Of a stretch of DNA of 64,000 bases, positions 56,893 through 64,000 are shown one piece after another. This DNA is from Mesonia hippocampi (GTDB lineage: Bacteria; Bacteroidota; Bacteroidia; Flavobacteriales; Flavobacteriaceae). Under the pieces are notes generated by a model. That model searched no databases. It saw only the letters and a list, made by a program, of their open reading frames with translations, and was not told the origin of the DNA. Each line of letters opens with the position of its first letter. Position 1 is the stretch's first letter. The DNA is taken from positions 1 to 64,000 of the forward strand of contig NZ_JACIFO010000003.1 of the NCBI RefSeq assembly GCF_014197445.1. The letters are read 5' to 3'. The position numbers were made by a program, and so were the translations under genes.

Positions 56893-57462
56893 ATGAAAAG
56901 TGCTTTTTTTGAAAGAATTTATAACTATCCTACCATCCTAAAAAGCGAATATCAAGAAATAATCAATTCGCATAGCAGAGTTGAATGTTCGAAGAATCAA
57001 ACGATAGTGCACTCTGGAAGTATTTGCAATGAATATTATTTAATAGAACGTGGTATTTTCAGGTCTTCTATTTTCAATTATGATGGAGAAGAAGTAACTA
57101 CCGGTTTTTTTAATGCTCATGAAGTTTTAATCGATTCTTCTTCTTTATTCCAGAGAATCCCTGCCCTTGAAAGCATTCAAGCAGTAACTGATGGTGCATT
57201 ATGGAAAATAGAATATGAAACTTTTCAAGAACTATTCCATAAGATAGAAGGTTTTAGGGAATGGGGACGTAATTGGATGACAAATCAGCTTTTTATCGCT
57301 AAACAACGCTCCTTATCGATGATTACATTAACTGCTACAGAAAGGTATTTAAACCTGATGAAAGAAAAACCACAAGTTATAAAACAAGTTCCTTTAAAGC
57401 ATATTGCCAGTTATTTAGGGGTTACCGATACTTCTCTAAGCAGAATTAGAAAAGAGCTTTAA
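56893..57462 (+). CDS. Crp/Fnr family transcriptional regulator
   Basis: A 189-residue regulator: a beta-roll domain (QTIVHSGSICNEYYLIERGIFRSSIF near 35-60) and a C-terminal helix-turn-helix (VPLKHIASYLGVTDTSLSRIRKEL). It is only distantly like the one at 55043. The ATG at 56893 is preferred: a TATATTTA box at 56869-56876 lies after an earlier in-frame ATG at 56827, whose extension is low-complexity. Confidence 0.85.
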   Translation: MKSAFFERIYNYPTILKSEYQEIINSHSRVECSKNQTIVHSGSICNEYYLIERGIFRSSIFNYDGEEVTTGFFNAHEVLIDSSSLFQRIPALESIQAVTDGALWKIEYETFQELFHKIEGFREWGRNWMTNQLFIAKQRSLSMITLTATERYLNLMKEKPQVIKQVPLKHIASYLGVTDTSLSRIRKEL

Positions 57463-57531
57463 AACTTGCCATAGGACAAGATTATTTATCTCCTGTTTTT
57501 TCATCTTTGAAGAATAACTTAAACTTAATTA

Positions 57532-57918
57532 ATGATGAAAAAAAATAATCCTATTGTCTGGTTTGAAATTTATGTGGACGACTTGGAAAGAGCCGCTAAA
57601 TTTTACGAAAGTGTATTTCAGGTTACTTTAGAAGAAATAAGCGACCCTTCCGATGCTTCTATCCAAATGAAAGGTTTCCCAAGTGATATGGATAGCTATG
57701 GCGCTTCCGGTGCTTTGGTAAAAATGAAAGGTGTTGAACCTTCTGCCAATGGAAGCATTGTTTATTTTGGATGTGATGATTGCGCTGAACCTGAAAGCCG
57801 TGTAACAGCTAATGATGGCAAGATACTGCAGGCTAAAATGGCTATTGGCGAACATGGTTTTGTTTCTTTGGTTAGCGATACTGAAGGAAACACAATCGGT
57901 TTTCATTCGCTGAAATAA
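57532..57918 (+). CDS. VOC family protein
   Basis: A 128-residue protein with the paired beta-alpha-beta-beta-beta modules of the vicinal oxygen chelate fold (VWFEIYVDDLERAAKFYESVF start, SLVSDTEGNTIGFHS end). Members include glyoxalases, dioxygenases and antibiotic-binding proteins; the substrate is unknown. The ATG could also be 57535. A CATCTTTG box at 57502-57509 is a possible promoter. Confidence 0.85.
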   Translation: MMKKNNPIVWFEIYVDDLERAAKFYESVFQVTLEEISDPSDASIQMKGFPSDMDSYGASGALVKMKGVEPSANGSIVYFGCDDCAEPESRVTANDGKILQAKMAIGEHGFVSLVSDTEGNTIGFHSLK

Positions 57919-57934
57919 ACCACTTATAGAGATA

Positions 57935-58020
57935 GTTTGTCAAGCACCTGCCTCAGAAGAGGGCTTGGGAAACGCATGGACAAAAAAATAGAAGTAAATG
58001 AGAAAACTAATAGCATATGA
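57935..58020 (+). pseudogene. SRPBCC/AHSA1 gene fragment
   Basis: The frame from 57935 encodes VCQAPASEEGLGNAWTKKIEV and ends at a stop at 58018-58020. It matches the segment VYQALTSEEGLGEVWTNKLKV of the intact SRPBCC gene at 58619 almost residue for residue, and the DNA is alike over about 45 bp (57935-57981). There is no start. It is a remnant of a second copy and its tail overlaps the start of the reductase gene at 57998. Confidence 0.65.
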
Positions 58021-58552
58021 GTTTCTGTCTTTGGATGGTTTTATGGCTGGAAGAGAAGGACAAGAAATGGATTTTGTCACACAACGGTTTTTAGCAGAAA
58101 TGGAATCGGATATTGCTCAAGAATATAAAAACGCAGATACATTTTTGTTTGGTCGTAAAACATACGAAAGCCTTTCTCAATATTGGCCTAATGTTACTAT
58201 AAAAGATGAACCATTGGCCGATTTTATGAATGGGATGAGAAAAATTGTCTTTTCTTCTACAATTAGTGATTTAAGTTGGAATAATTCCAAACTATCTCAA
58301 GTTAGTCTAGTTGAGCAGGTGACAACATTAAAAAAGGAAGAAGGGAAGAATATAATAATTATAGGAAGCGCAAGTATTATACAAAAGCTAACTGAACTAA
58401 AACTAATAGATGAGTATAAAATATTGCTTTTTCCTGTTGTTTTAGGCGACGGAAAACCTCTTTTTAACAGGCAAAAAAATGCCGTTAATTTAAATTTAAG
58501 GCAGACTAAAAAGTATAATAATGGGGTTCTATTATTAACCTATTCAAAGTGA
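57998..58552 (+). CDS. Dihydrofolate reductase family protein (RibD C-terminal type)
   Basis: A 184-residue NADPH-dependent reductase-like protein: MRKLIAYEFLSLDGFMAG start, FLFGRKTYESLSQYWP (about 49-64), IIIGSASIIQKLTELKLIDEYKI and VVLGDGKPLF. The family covers riboflavin-pathway reductases and many stand-alone proteins of unknown substrate. It starts inside the decayed SRPBCC fragment, so its promoter arrangement was likely created by a deletion. A second member lies at 60679. Confidence 0.85.
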   Translation: MRKLIAYEFLSLDGFMAGREGQEMDFVTQRFLAEMESDIAQEYKNADTFLFGRKTYESLSQYWPNVTIKDEPLADFMNGMRKIVFSSTISDLSWNNSKLSQVSLVEQVTTLKKEEGKNIIIIGSASIIQKLTELKLIDEYKILLFPVVLGDGKPLFNRQKNAVNLNLRQTKKYNNGVLLLTYSK

Positions 58553-58618
58553 AAATTAGAATACAATCGGAAATAAAAATAAGGACTCACAAATATCAAA
58601 GCCTAAATATATATAAAA

Positions 58619-59047
58619 ATGGAAAGCATAGAACAAGTCAACTATATCAAAGCACCTATAGAGTCAGTTTACCAGGCACTTACCTCAGAAGAAGGCTTGG
58701 GAGAAGTCTGGACTAATAAACTAAAGGTAAAACCTGAGGTAGGTTTTGTAAACGAATTTGACTTTGATGAAGGCTATATCACAAAAATGAAGACCATAGA
58801 ATTAAAGGAAAACGCTAAAATTATTTGGGAATGTATTGCTTCCGATAAGGAATGGGTAGGCACAACAATTTCTTTTGAACTATCAGAAAAGGACAACGTA
58901 ACAGCTGTCGTTTTAAAGCATTCAAATTGGAGAGAATTAACGGAGTTTTACCAATGGTGCAATTATAATTGGGCAATGTTTTTATTTAGTTTAAAGACCT
59001 ATTGCGAGAATCAAAAGGGATTGCCATACCAAGAACGAAAATTTTAA
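58619..59047 (+). CDS. SRPBCC / AHSA1 domain protein
   Basis: A 142-residue START-like protein with a hydrophobic ligand-binding cavity fold. MESIEQVNYIKAPIESVYQALTSEEGLGEVW is the classic N-terminus and the C-terminal helix ends in WAMFLFSLKTYCENQKG. Related to activator of Hsp90 ATPase and polyketide-cyclase proteins; the ligand is unknown. The next gene follows after 5 bp and is probably co-transcribed. Confidence 0.85.
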   Translation: MESIEQVNYIKAPIESVYQALTSEEGLGEVWTNKLKVKPEVGFVNEFDFDEGYITKMKTIELKENAKIIWECIASDKEWVGTTISFELSEKDNVTAVVLKHSNWRELTEFYQWCNYNWAMFLFSLKTYCENQKGLPYQERKF

Positions 59048-59052
59048 GATAG

Positions 59053-59451
59053 ATGAAAAAACAGATTACAAGCTTTTTAACGTTTCAGAAAAACAACGCA
59101 GAGGAAGCCATGAACTTTTATATTGATTTGTTCGATAATTCCAAAGTAATAGAAATACAACGATACGACAAAAATGGCCCTGGTAAAGAAGGAACAGTTA
59201 TAAAAGCAATTTTTGAACTGAATGGCAAACAGTTTATTTGTAGCGACAGTTTTATTCAACACGAATGGGATTTTACACCTGCTATTTCAAACTGGGTAGA
59301 ATGTGAAACAGCTAAAGACATTGAATATCTTTTTGAAAAGCTATCAGAAAACGGAGATGTAAAAATGCCACTAGACAACTACGACTTTAGCAAACAATTT
59401 GCTTTTGTAGAGGATAGGTTCGGAGTTTCTTGGCAATTAAATTTGGAATGA
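59053..59451 (+). CDS. VOC family protein, PhnB-like
   Basis: A 132-residue protein of the PhnB/3-demethylubiquinone-methyltransferase-like VOC group: ITSFLTFQKNNAEEAMNFYIDLFDNSKV start, GKQFICSDSFIQHEWDFTPAIS middle and FGVSWQLNLE end. It is a binding or catalytic protein of unknown substrate. It lies directly after the SRPBCC gene. Confidence 0.85.
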   Translation: MKKQITSFLTFQKNNAEEAMNFYIDLFDNSKVIEIQRYDKNGPGKEGTVIKAIFELNGKQFICSDSFIQHEWDFTPAISNWVECETAKDIEYLFEKLSENGDVKMPLDNYDFSKQFAFVEDRFGVSWQLNLE

Positions 59452-59507
59452 ATAAGATGTTTAAAACACACACCACTTAGCTTGCTTTAAAAACACAATC
59501 AAACAAT

Positions 59508-59921
59508 ATGAATCCAAAACAAATGTGGGCAAATCTTGGAGTGGAAAATATTGAACGAACTACAAAGTTTTATAAATCCTTAGGTTTTAAGCTAAATGGA
59601 AGTCCTTCAAACGATTTAGTAAGTTTCTTTTTTGGTCCTGATAATTTTGTTATCCATTTTTTTAAGAAAGAGCAGCTAGAAGTAAGCTTAGAGAGTAAAG
59701 TTGCTGATTTGAACAATGGGAATGAAGTCATGTTTTCTTTGGCTATAGAATCTAAAACGGAATATGACCATTGTGTAGAAAAAATAAAAAAAGCCGGTGG
59801 TAAAATTATCTTCGATTCAAATTTTGACAGAAAAGAATTTTACGATAAAAACGGTTTTTTTGTTTGTGTTTTTACCGACCCCGATGGGCATAAATTCAAT
59901 CTGTTGTATAATGATAATTAG
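59508..59921 (+). CDS. VOC family protein, glyoxalase-like
   Basis: A 137-residue protein: MWANLGVENIERTTKFYKSLGFKLNG start and VFTDPDGHKFNLLYND end with the conserved DPDGH motif. It resembles lactoylglutathione-lyase-like proteins; the metal ligands are partly conserved. The substrate is unknown. Confidence 0.82.
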   Translation: MNPKQMWANLGVENIERTTKFYKSLGFKLNGSPSNDLVSFFFGPDNFVIHFFKKEQLEVSLESKVADLNNGNEVMFSLAIESKTEYDHCVEKIKKAGGKIIFDSNFDRKEFYDKNGFFVCVFTDPDGHKFNLLYNDN

Positions 59922-60061
59922 CCTATTCGGTTGAATATAAGCACCTCAGCTATTAGGACTCATACAATTGAACACTACTGCAATGACATCAAGTTATGAG
60001 CTAAAGATGTTCTTATTTTTCCCAATAAAAAACAAATAATTTTATTAGAAATAAACCTGAA

Positions 60062-60274
60062 ATGATTGTCGCTATTTTTAAAACAGATATTGTTCAAGAG
60101 AAAGAAGCTCAGGAAATTGTTGATCAATTAAAAAATAAATTACCCGCTTACGAAATAAATTTCGACCTAGAAGATTGTGATAATATATTACGCGTCTATG
60201 GCACAAGTGATAAAACCAACTTTGTTGTACGTTTTATGAGTAATATGGGGTTTCAATGTGTTCCCATACTTTAA
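60062..60274 (+). CDS. Small hypothetical protein (70 aa)
   Basis: A 70-residue soluble protein with a ferredoxin-like alternation (MIVAIFKTDIVQEKEAQEIVDQL, INFDLEDCDNILRVYG, NFVVRFMSNMGFQCVPIL). It recalls heavy-metal-associated-like or ACT-like small domains in Bacteroidota, without the CxxC motif. I do not recognise a function. Confidence 0.6.
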   Translation: MIVAIFKTDIVQEKEAQEIVDQLKNKLPAYEINFDLEDCDNILRVYGTSDKTNFVVRFMSNMGFQCVPIL

Positions 60275-60678
60275 CCTGTGGAAGTTTAGAAGTTATAACA
60301 AAAGTGCTATTGGCTTATTTCAATAAAGGTTTGCCCAAAGTTAGTTTTTAGGGTGACACTTTTTAGGAGTCGTTTTTTCCTGATTTGGAATTGTTGATTC
60401 GTTATACTTGAAAAATCATATTTGCTGTTAAAATTTAACAAGACACAAAAAATCATGTCTTTTTTTAATCTATACAGTTAGTTCAAGACAGGAGATTACT
60501 GTCCATAATACGGGAATAAGTAGTGAATAAACTGAAGTTAGCGGGCATTAAAAAAAAACAAGCCAAAACAGAAAATTCCAACATAATAATAAAAGACCAA
60601 AATAAATTTACAAAACCCAAAAAAAGGTTGCGGTTATATTTACAACCGATTGGTTTCATAAATTAAAAAGAATAAAAA
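60275..60678. other. Intergenic stretch with a gene fragment, a hairpin and a cassette-like motif
   Basis: No intact gene is seen here. It holds an erm-like 3' end fragment (60317-60382, listed separately), a terminator-like AAGACA/TGTCTT hairpin with a long T-run near 60440-60466, and the motif GTTAGCGGGC at 60537-60546. A TATATTTA box at 60635-60642 is probably the promoter of the reductase gene. Confidence 0.6.
60317..60382 (-). pseudogene. Remnant of the 3' end of an erm-like gene
   Basis: On the minus strand the frame ends TTPKKCHPKN and stop at 60341-60343, resembling the end of the intact gene at 62974, which reads VVPEKYHPKN. The DNA similarity continues past the stop into downstream sequence (AATAAAG, TTTG). 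The resemblance is 24 of about 30 bases in the best part. It probably records a second copy that was mostly deleted. Confidence 0.5.
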
Positions 60679-61245
60679 ATGAGAAAATTAAAATTACAAG
60701 TTCAAATGTCCGTTGACGGATTTATCTCAAGTCGTAGTGGAGAAATGGATTGGATGGAGTTAAACTGGTCTAATGATATAAAAAATTATGTTAGCGAAAT
60801 ATTAAAAGAAGTTGACACCATATTACTAGGAAAAAATTTAGCAAAGGGGTTTATTCCACATTGGGCGGCAGTTGCCAACGACAAAAGCAATCCTGAACAG
60901 AAAGCAGGAGTTATATACACTCAAACACCTAAAATAGTGTTTAGTAAAACCTTGACTAAATCAGAATGGGAGAATACAACCATTGAAAATGGAGATTTTG
61001 TTGAGAAGATTAACGCATTGAAAAATCAATCAGGTAATGACCTAATTGTTTATGGCGGTGGTCAGTTTGTTTCATCCTTAATCAAAGAAAAACTTATTGA
61101 CGAGCTTCATTTGTTTATCAATCCTTCAATACTTGGTAGTGGAATGCCAATTTTTCAGGATGTAGATGCAATGCAAAAACTAAATTTGGTTTCTTCAAAA
61201 CACTTTGACTGTGGTATAATAGTACTTGTATATAAACCTTTGTAA
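60679..61245 (+). CDS. Dihydrofolate reductase family protein (RibD C-terminal type)
   Basis: A 188-residue protein: MRKLKLQVQMSVDGFISSRSGEMDW start, TILLGKNLAKGFIPHWA, LIVYGGGQFVSSLIKEKLIDELHLFINPSILGSGMPIF in parts. It is only moderately like the member at 57998, so it is a separate acquisition, not a recent duplicate. It is flanked by GTTAGC (60537-60542) and GCTAAC (61304-61309), an inverted pair. The substrate is unknown. Confidence 0.85.
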   Translation: MRKLKLQVQMSVDGFISSRSGEMDWMELNWSNDIKNYVSEILKEVDTILLGKNLAKGFIPHWAAVANDKSNPEQKAGVIYTQTPKIVFSKTLTKSEWENTTIENGDFVEKINALKNQSGNDLIVYGGGQFVSSLIKEKLIDELHLFINPSILGSGMPIFQDVDAMQKLNLVSSKHFDCGIIVLVYKPL

Positions 61246-61308
61246 ATTGCGTAGAGACATTTTTAAAAAGGCTACAAAACTATCTCTGGAGGAGAATCAA
61301 ATAGCTAA

Positions 61309-61473
61309 CAATTATTCATTCCAATCGAAAATATTCAAGAGTTAAGCAAACTTCAAAATATTTTTGTTTTTGATGATGAAAGTTTGATAAAAGCTTATTC
61401 TCAAACTGTGAAATTTAATACATCTGAATTGTGGCTTTATTCAAAAAAAATAACGTTGTTAAATGAAAAATAA
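61309..61473 (+). pseudogene. Gene fragment without a start codon
   Basis: An open stretch of 54 codons between two stops (61306-61308 and 61471-61473). It encodes a protein-like sequence (PIENIQELSKLQNIFVFDDE, then SLIKAYSQTVKFNTSELWLY) but has no ATG, GTG or TTG near its beginning. It looks like the C-terminal end of a lost gene; the family is not recognised. Confidence 0.5.
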
Positions 61474-61494
61474 AAAAGACTCTGCCTAATAACA

Positions 61495-62301
61495 ATGTAT
61501 CCGGTTATAAGAAAATATTACAAACCGATTCAACCAAGCGTTTCGGCTACAGATAATGATATAAACTATCAAGAAATCCAACCAAATAAAGATATTGAGA
61601 ATTTTATTTACTGTTTTTGGCAACTTAAATCACAGCAACCATTATTAAAAGACTATAATTATCGCGTGGTTTCAGACGGTTGCATCGACATTTTTTTCGA
61701 TCATAAACAACCTGCTGAAAACTTTGTAATGGGATTTTGTAGAAAGTTCGTTCAATTTCCAATTGGAAAAGAATTTGATTATATAGGTGTTCGGTTTTTA
61801 CCTTCTGCATTCCCTCACTTGTTTGGAGTTGATGCTAAAACTTTAAGCAATCAATCTCAGGAATTATACAAGGTTTTGCCTGACTTTTCCAATTGGATTA
61901 CTTCAGAAATCAAGCCTGTGGATTCATTTGAAAACATTACAAAAAGGCTGAACGAAAGAATAATCGGAATTCTAAACTTTCAAGATATTCATTACGATTA
62001 TCGTTTTTTAGATTCACTGAAACAAATTTTCCAAAGACATGGATATTTGGATACCGAAAAAGACCTTAATACAGGCTTAAGTTCAAGACAACTTCGCAGA
62101 ATTTTCAATTTTTATATTGGAACTACAGCAAAATCGTTTAGTAATGTTGTACGCTTTCAGCATATTTTAAATGCAAAACCTTCAATACAAAGTTTAAAAG
62201 AAAACAAACTATATTTTGATGTTGGATTTTTTGACCAAGCCCATTTTATTAAAAACTTCAAAACATTTTATGGTGTAACACCTTCAGAAGCCTTCCGTTA
62301 A
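61495..62301 (+). CDS. AraC family transcriptional regulator
   Basis: A 268-residue protein with an N-terminal sensor region of the DUF6597 type (PNKDIENFIYCFWQLK, VVSDGCIDIFF, DYIGVRFLPSAFPHLFG) and a C-terminal AraC DNA-binding domain (about 185-268: LSSRQLRRIFNFYIGTTAKSF, DVGFFDQAHFIKNFKTFYGVTPSEAF). The effector is unknown. The exported VOC gene downstream may be a target. Confidence 0.9.
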   Translation: MYPVIRKYYKPIQPSVSATDNDINYQEIQPNKDIENFIYCFWQLKSQQPLLKDYNYRVVSDGCIDIFFDHKQPAENFVMGFCRKFVQFPIGKEFDYIGVRFLPSAFPHLFGVDAKTLSNQSQELYKVLPDFSNWITSEIKPVDSFENITKRLNERIIGILNFQDIHYDYRFLDSLKQIFQRHGYLDTEKDLNTGLSSRQLRRIFNFYIGTTAKSFSNVVRFQHILNAKPSIQSLKENKLYFDVGFFDQAHFIKNFKTFYGVTPSEAFR

Positions 62302-62369
62302 GATTGTCCGATTTTTACAATGCCTCGGTTTCTTGCCAATCTATATTTGTAACAACAAAATTATTGGCA

Positions 62370-62819
62370 ATGAAAACATTATTATTAACCGTATTTGTCC
62401 TAATGGTAGGTTATACAAATGCACAAACAACAAACAAGATGAAGCTTAACGCAGGAATAATTACCGAAAAACTACAGGAAACCAAGAAATTCTACACAGA
62501 AGTTTTGGGCTTTGGGGTAAGTTTTGAAAACGAGTTCTATTTATTACTTCATACACCTAATCAATCGGAAGAAATCAGTTTTTTAAAACCAAATCACCCT
62601 AGCCAAAAGCCAATTTTTCAATCGGCATTCAACGGAAAAGGTGTTTATTTAACAATTGAAGTTGAAAATGTAGATAAAGTTTATAAAGAGCTTAAAGAGA
62701 AAGGAATTCTAATGGAAATTGAAATAAGAGATGAGCCTTGGGGTGATAGACATTTCGCAATTAAAGACCCTAATGGAGTTGGAATTGATATCGTTACTTA
62801 TACAAAACCCGAAAAATAA
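62370..62819 (+). CDS. Exported VOC family protein
   Basis: A 149-residue VOC protein with a Sec signal peptide (MKTLLLTVFVLMVGYTNAQ), so it acts outside the cytoplasm, unlike most VOC proteins. The fold core is LNAGIITEKLQETKKFYTEVLGFG and IKDPNGVGIDIVTYTK. The start at 62370 is chosen because an exact -7 box TATATTTG (62342-62349) lies after an upstream in-frame ATG at 62304. Confidence 0.82.
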   Translation: MKTLLLTVFVLMVGYTNAQTTNKMKLNAGIITEKLQETKKFYTEVLGFGVSFENEFYLLLHTPNQSEEISFLKPNHPSQKPIFQSAFNGKGVYLTIEVENVDKVYKELKEKGILMEIEIRDEPWGDRHFAIKDPNGVGIDIVTYTKPEK

Positions 62820-62904
62820 AATAATAGAAGGAAGTTTTTCGTATATAAATTAATACTCATGAAAATTACTTGACAAAAAGATTTCCATTATATTGTTTTA
62901 AACA

Positions 62905-62951
62905 AAAACTCAATTATCGGAAACGCAAATAATTTCCAATAATTGAGTTTT
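62905..62951. terminator. Strong bidirectional terminator
   Basis: AAAACTCAATTAT (62905-62917) / ATAATTGAGTTTT (62939-62951), a 13-bp perfect stem with additional GGAA/TTCC inside. It lies between the rightward VOC gene and the leftward erm-like gene. Confidence 0.85.
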
Positions 62952-62973
62952 CTTAATAAAGATTTGTTCGAAA

Positions 62974-63777
62974 CTAGTTTTTAGGATGATATTTTTCAGG
63001 AACAACTTCGAGCATTTCAAGAAAGCAATTCACCCATTGGGGTGTTTCTAAACAGACTATTTCTGCATTTAAATCTATATTAAATTTCTCTGCAAGCTCC
63101 CTGACTTGATTTTTCCTGAATACTTTTTTTAAGGCAGTACGGGTTGGCAAGTGAGGCCGCTTAAGCATATATGAAATAAAACACAGGTACTTTTCCTTAT
63201 AATTGACATCAAACGCTGGTTGCTTTTTGGTTATTTTCAACAACACTGATTTAACTGTGGGAGGAGGCAAAAAACTTTCCGGACTTATTTCATACATAAT
63301 TCTTAAATCGAAAAATGTATGATAAAATATCACGAAAGGATTATAGACCTTCTTTGTAAAGAGTTTTCTTGCAGGTTCTAACTGAAGTATTATAGCACCT
63401 TCCTGAAAAAACGCTGCATTTTTAAACATCAGAATTTTAAATATGTCGGATGTAATTCCAAAAGGTATATTTGAAACAACTTTAAATGGAATCTTAGGAA
63501 CTATATACTTCCTGAAATCTTCTCTGACAATGTGAATATTCTTATTTTCTATGAACCTTTTTCTTAAGTGTTTATATAATTTATAATCGTTTTCGACGGC
63601 TATAACTTTATTGCTGCTTTTTACTAAATGAACCGTAATAAATCCTTTTCCTGCACCTATATCAATAATGGTATCATTTGGGTTTATTTGTATTTGTGAA
63701 ATAGTATCTGTAATCAGGTGCTTATCAATCGTAAAATGTTGACCTGTATAGCGAACAGGTCGTTTCTTTTTTGGCAT
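62974..63777 (-). CDS. erm: Erm(F)-like 23S rRNA (adenine-N6)-methyltransferase
   Basis: A 267-residue SAM-dependent methyltransferase of the Erm/KsgA family. SAM motif DIGAGKGFITVHL (39-51), VENDYKL, EDFRKY and the catalytic NIPFG (103-107) are intact. The N-terminus RPVRYTGQHFTIDKHLI, the segment FGITSDIFKILMF and the end NCFLEMLEVVPEKYHP follow Erm(F) of Bacteroides closely, far more than KsgA. Erm enzymes methylate A2058 of 23S rRNA, giving macrolide-lincosamide-streptogramin B resistance. No leader-peptide attenuator is evident in 63778-64000. Confidence 0.88.
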   Translation of the reverse strand: MPKKKRPVRYTGQHFTIDKHLITDTISQIQINPNDTIIDIGAGKGFITVHLVKSSNKVIAVENDYKLYKHLRKRFIENKNIHIVREDFRKYIVPKIPFKVVSNIPFGITSDIFKILMFKNAAFFQEGAIILQLEPARKLFTKKVYNPFVIFYHTFFDLRIMYEISPESFLPPPTVKSVLLKITKKQPAFDVNYKEKYLCFISYMLKRPHLPTRTALKKVFRKNQVRELAEKFNIDLNAEIVCLETPQWVNCFLEMLEVVPEKYHPKN

Positions 63778-64000
63778 TAATTTGTTCGTGAAGGTTAAAC
63801 TGGATTTCTAAGTATGAAAAAGTAAATAGGCTGTAATACCTAAACAGCATAACTCTCCAGTAACCTTAAGAAAAGGCTAAAGTATAAACAGTATTAAACT
63901 ATACTGATAGAAGAATGATTGAAAACTGTACGGAATTGCCTATTACTTAGCTGAAATTCCTTAACCTACAAAAACAAGCCATAAAAATGATTATAATTAT

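Noticed and set aside
63778-64000. Leader-peptide attenuator for the erm-like gene
   Set aside because: No short open frame with a ribosome-stalling context followed by alternative hairpins was found; only weak AT-rich inverted repeats are present.

Overview
The window is chromosomal DNA from a member of the Bacteroidota, most likely the family Flavobacteriaceae. The evidence is an AT-rich genome, promoters of the Bacteroidota type (TTTG, about 19 bases, TAnnTTTG), few Shine-Dalgarno sequences, a short RpoD, a type III glutamine synthetase, SprB-like repeats, and many protein families typical of the phylum (DUF3467, DUF2851, DUF3078, DUF4369).

Layout. 1-1,070: 5' part of a 16S rRNA gene read leftwards, with its leader and two tandem promoters. 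1.1-9.2 kb: housekeeping genes (DUF819 membrane protein, DUF4369 lipoprotein, manA, queD-like, idi, a PHGxxGHRC lipoprotein, prfC, an HI0933-type flavoprotein). 9.3-12.8 kb: an accessory locus with a putative HExxH metallopeptidase lipoprotein, followed by three overlapping tandem paralogues of a small exported protein and the start of a fourth. The lipoprotein gene begins with a GT/AC dinucleotide tract that puts its start codon out of frame, which looks like a phase-variation switch in the OFF state. 12.9-16.4 kb: a TonB-dependent receptor divergent from a MocR-type regulator that has lost its PLP lysine.

16.4-31.3 kb is the leftward transcription/translation superoperon. In transcription order it is rpsU, xer recombinase, tRNA-Thr, tRNA-Tyr, tRNA-Gly, tRNA-Thr, tuf, tRNA-Trp, secE, nusG, rplK, rplA, rplJ, rplL, rpoB, rpoC, DUF3467. 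rpsU has a near-perfect Shine-Dalgarno sequence, the known autoregulatory signature of bS21 in this phylum, and rpoD (41 kb) has one too. Upstream of rpsU lie four exact-period 100-bp tandem repeats that copy the 3' end of the neighbouring acyl-CoA dehydrogenase gene.

31.7-54.7 kb: further chromosomal genes. These include two paralogous Na+:alanine-type symporters with unusual exported N-terminal domains, cysteine synthase, rpoD, rpe, a YpdA-like reductase, a LuxR-type two-component operon with two matched palindromes next to its promoter, a cyclase-family/DUF4260/DUF4230/MmcQ run, purM, glnA (GSIII) and a Ca2+/Na+ antiporter. 54.8-64 kb: after a tRNA-Arg gene comes an accessory stretch of small, mostly rightward genes (two Crp/Fnr regulators, AhpD-like, YdeI-like, four VOC proteins, two RibD/DHFR-like reductases, SRPBCC, AraC regulator). 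It ends in an Erm(F)-like rRNA methyltransferase and is littered with gene fragments, which suggests repeated gain and loss.

Limits: all calls come from reading the sequence. Family names rest on recognised motifs, and promoters, terminators and operators are pattern matches.
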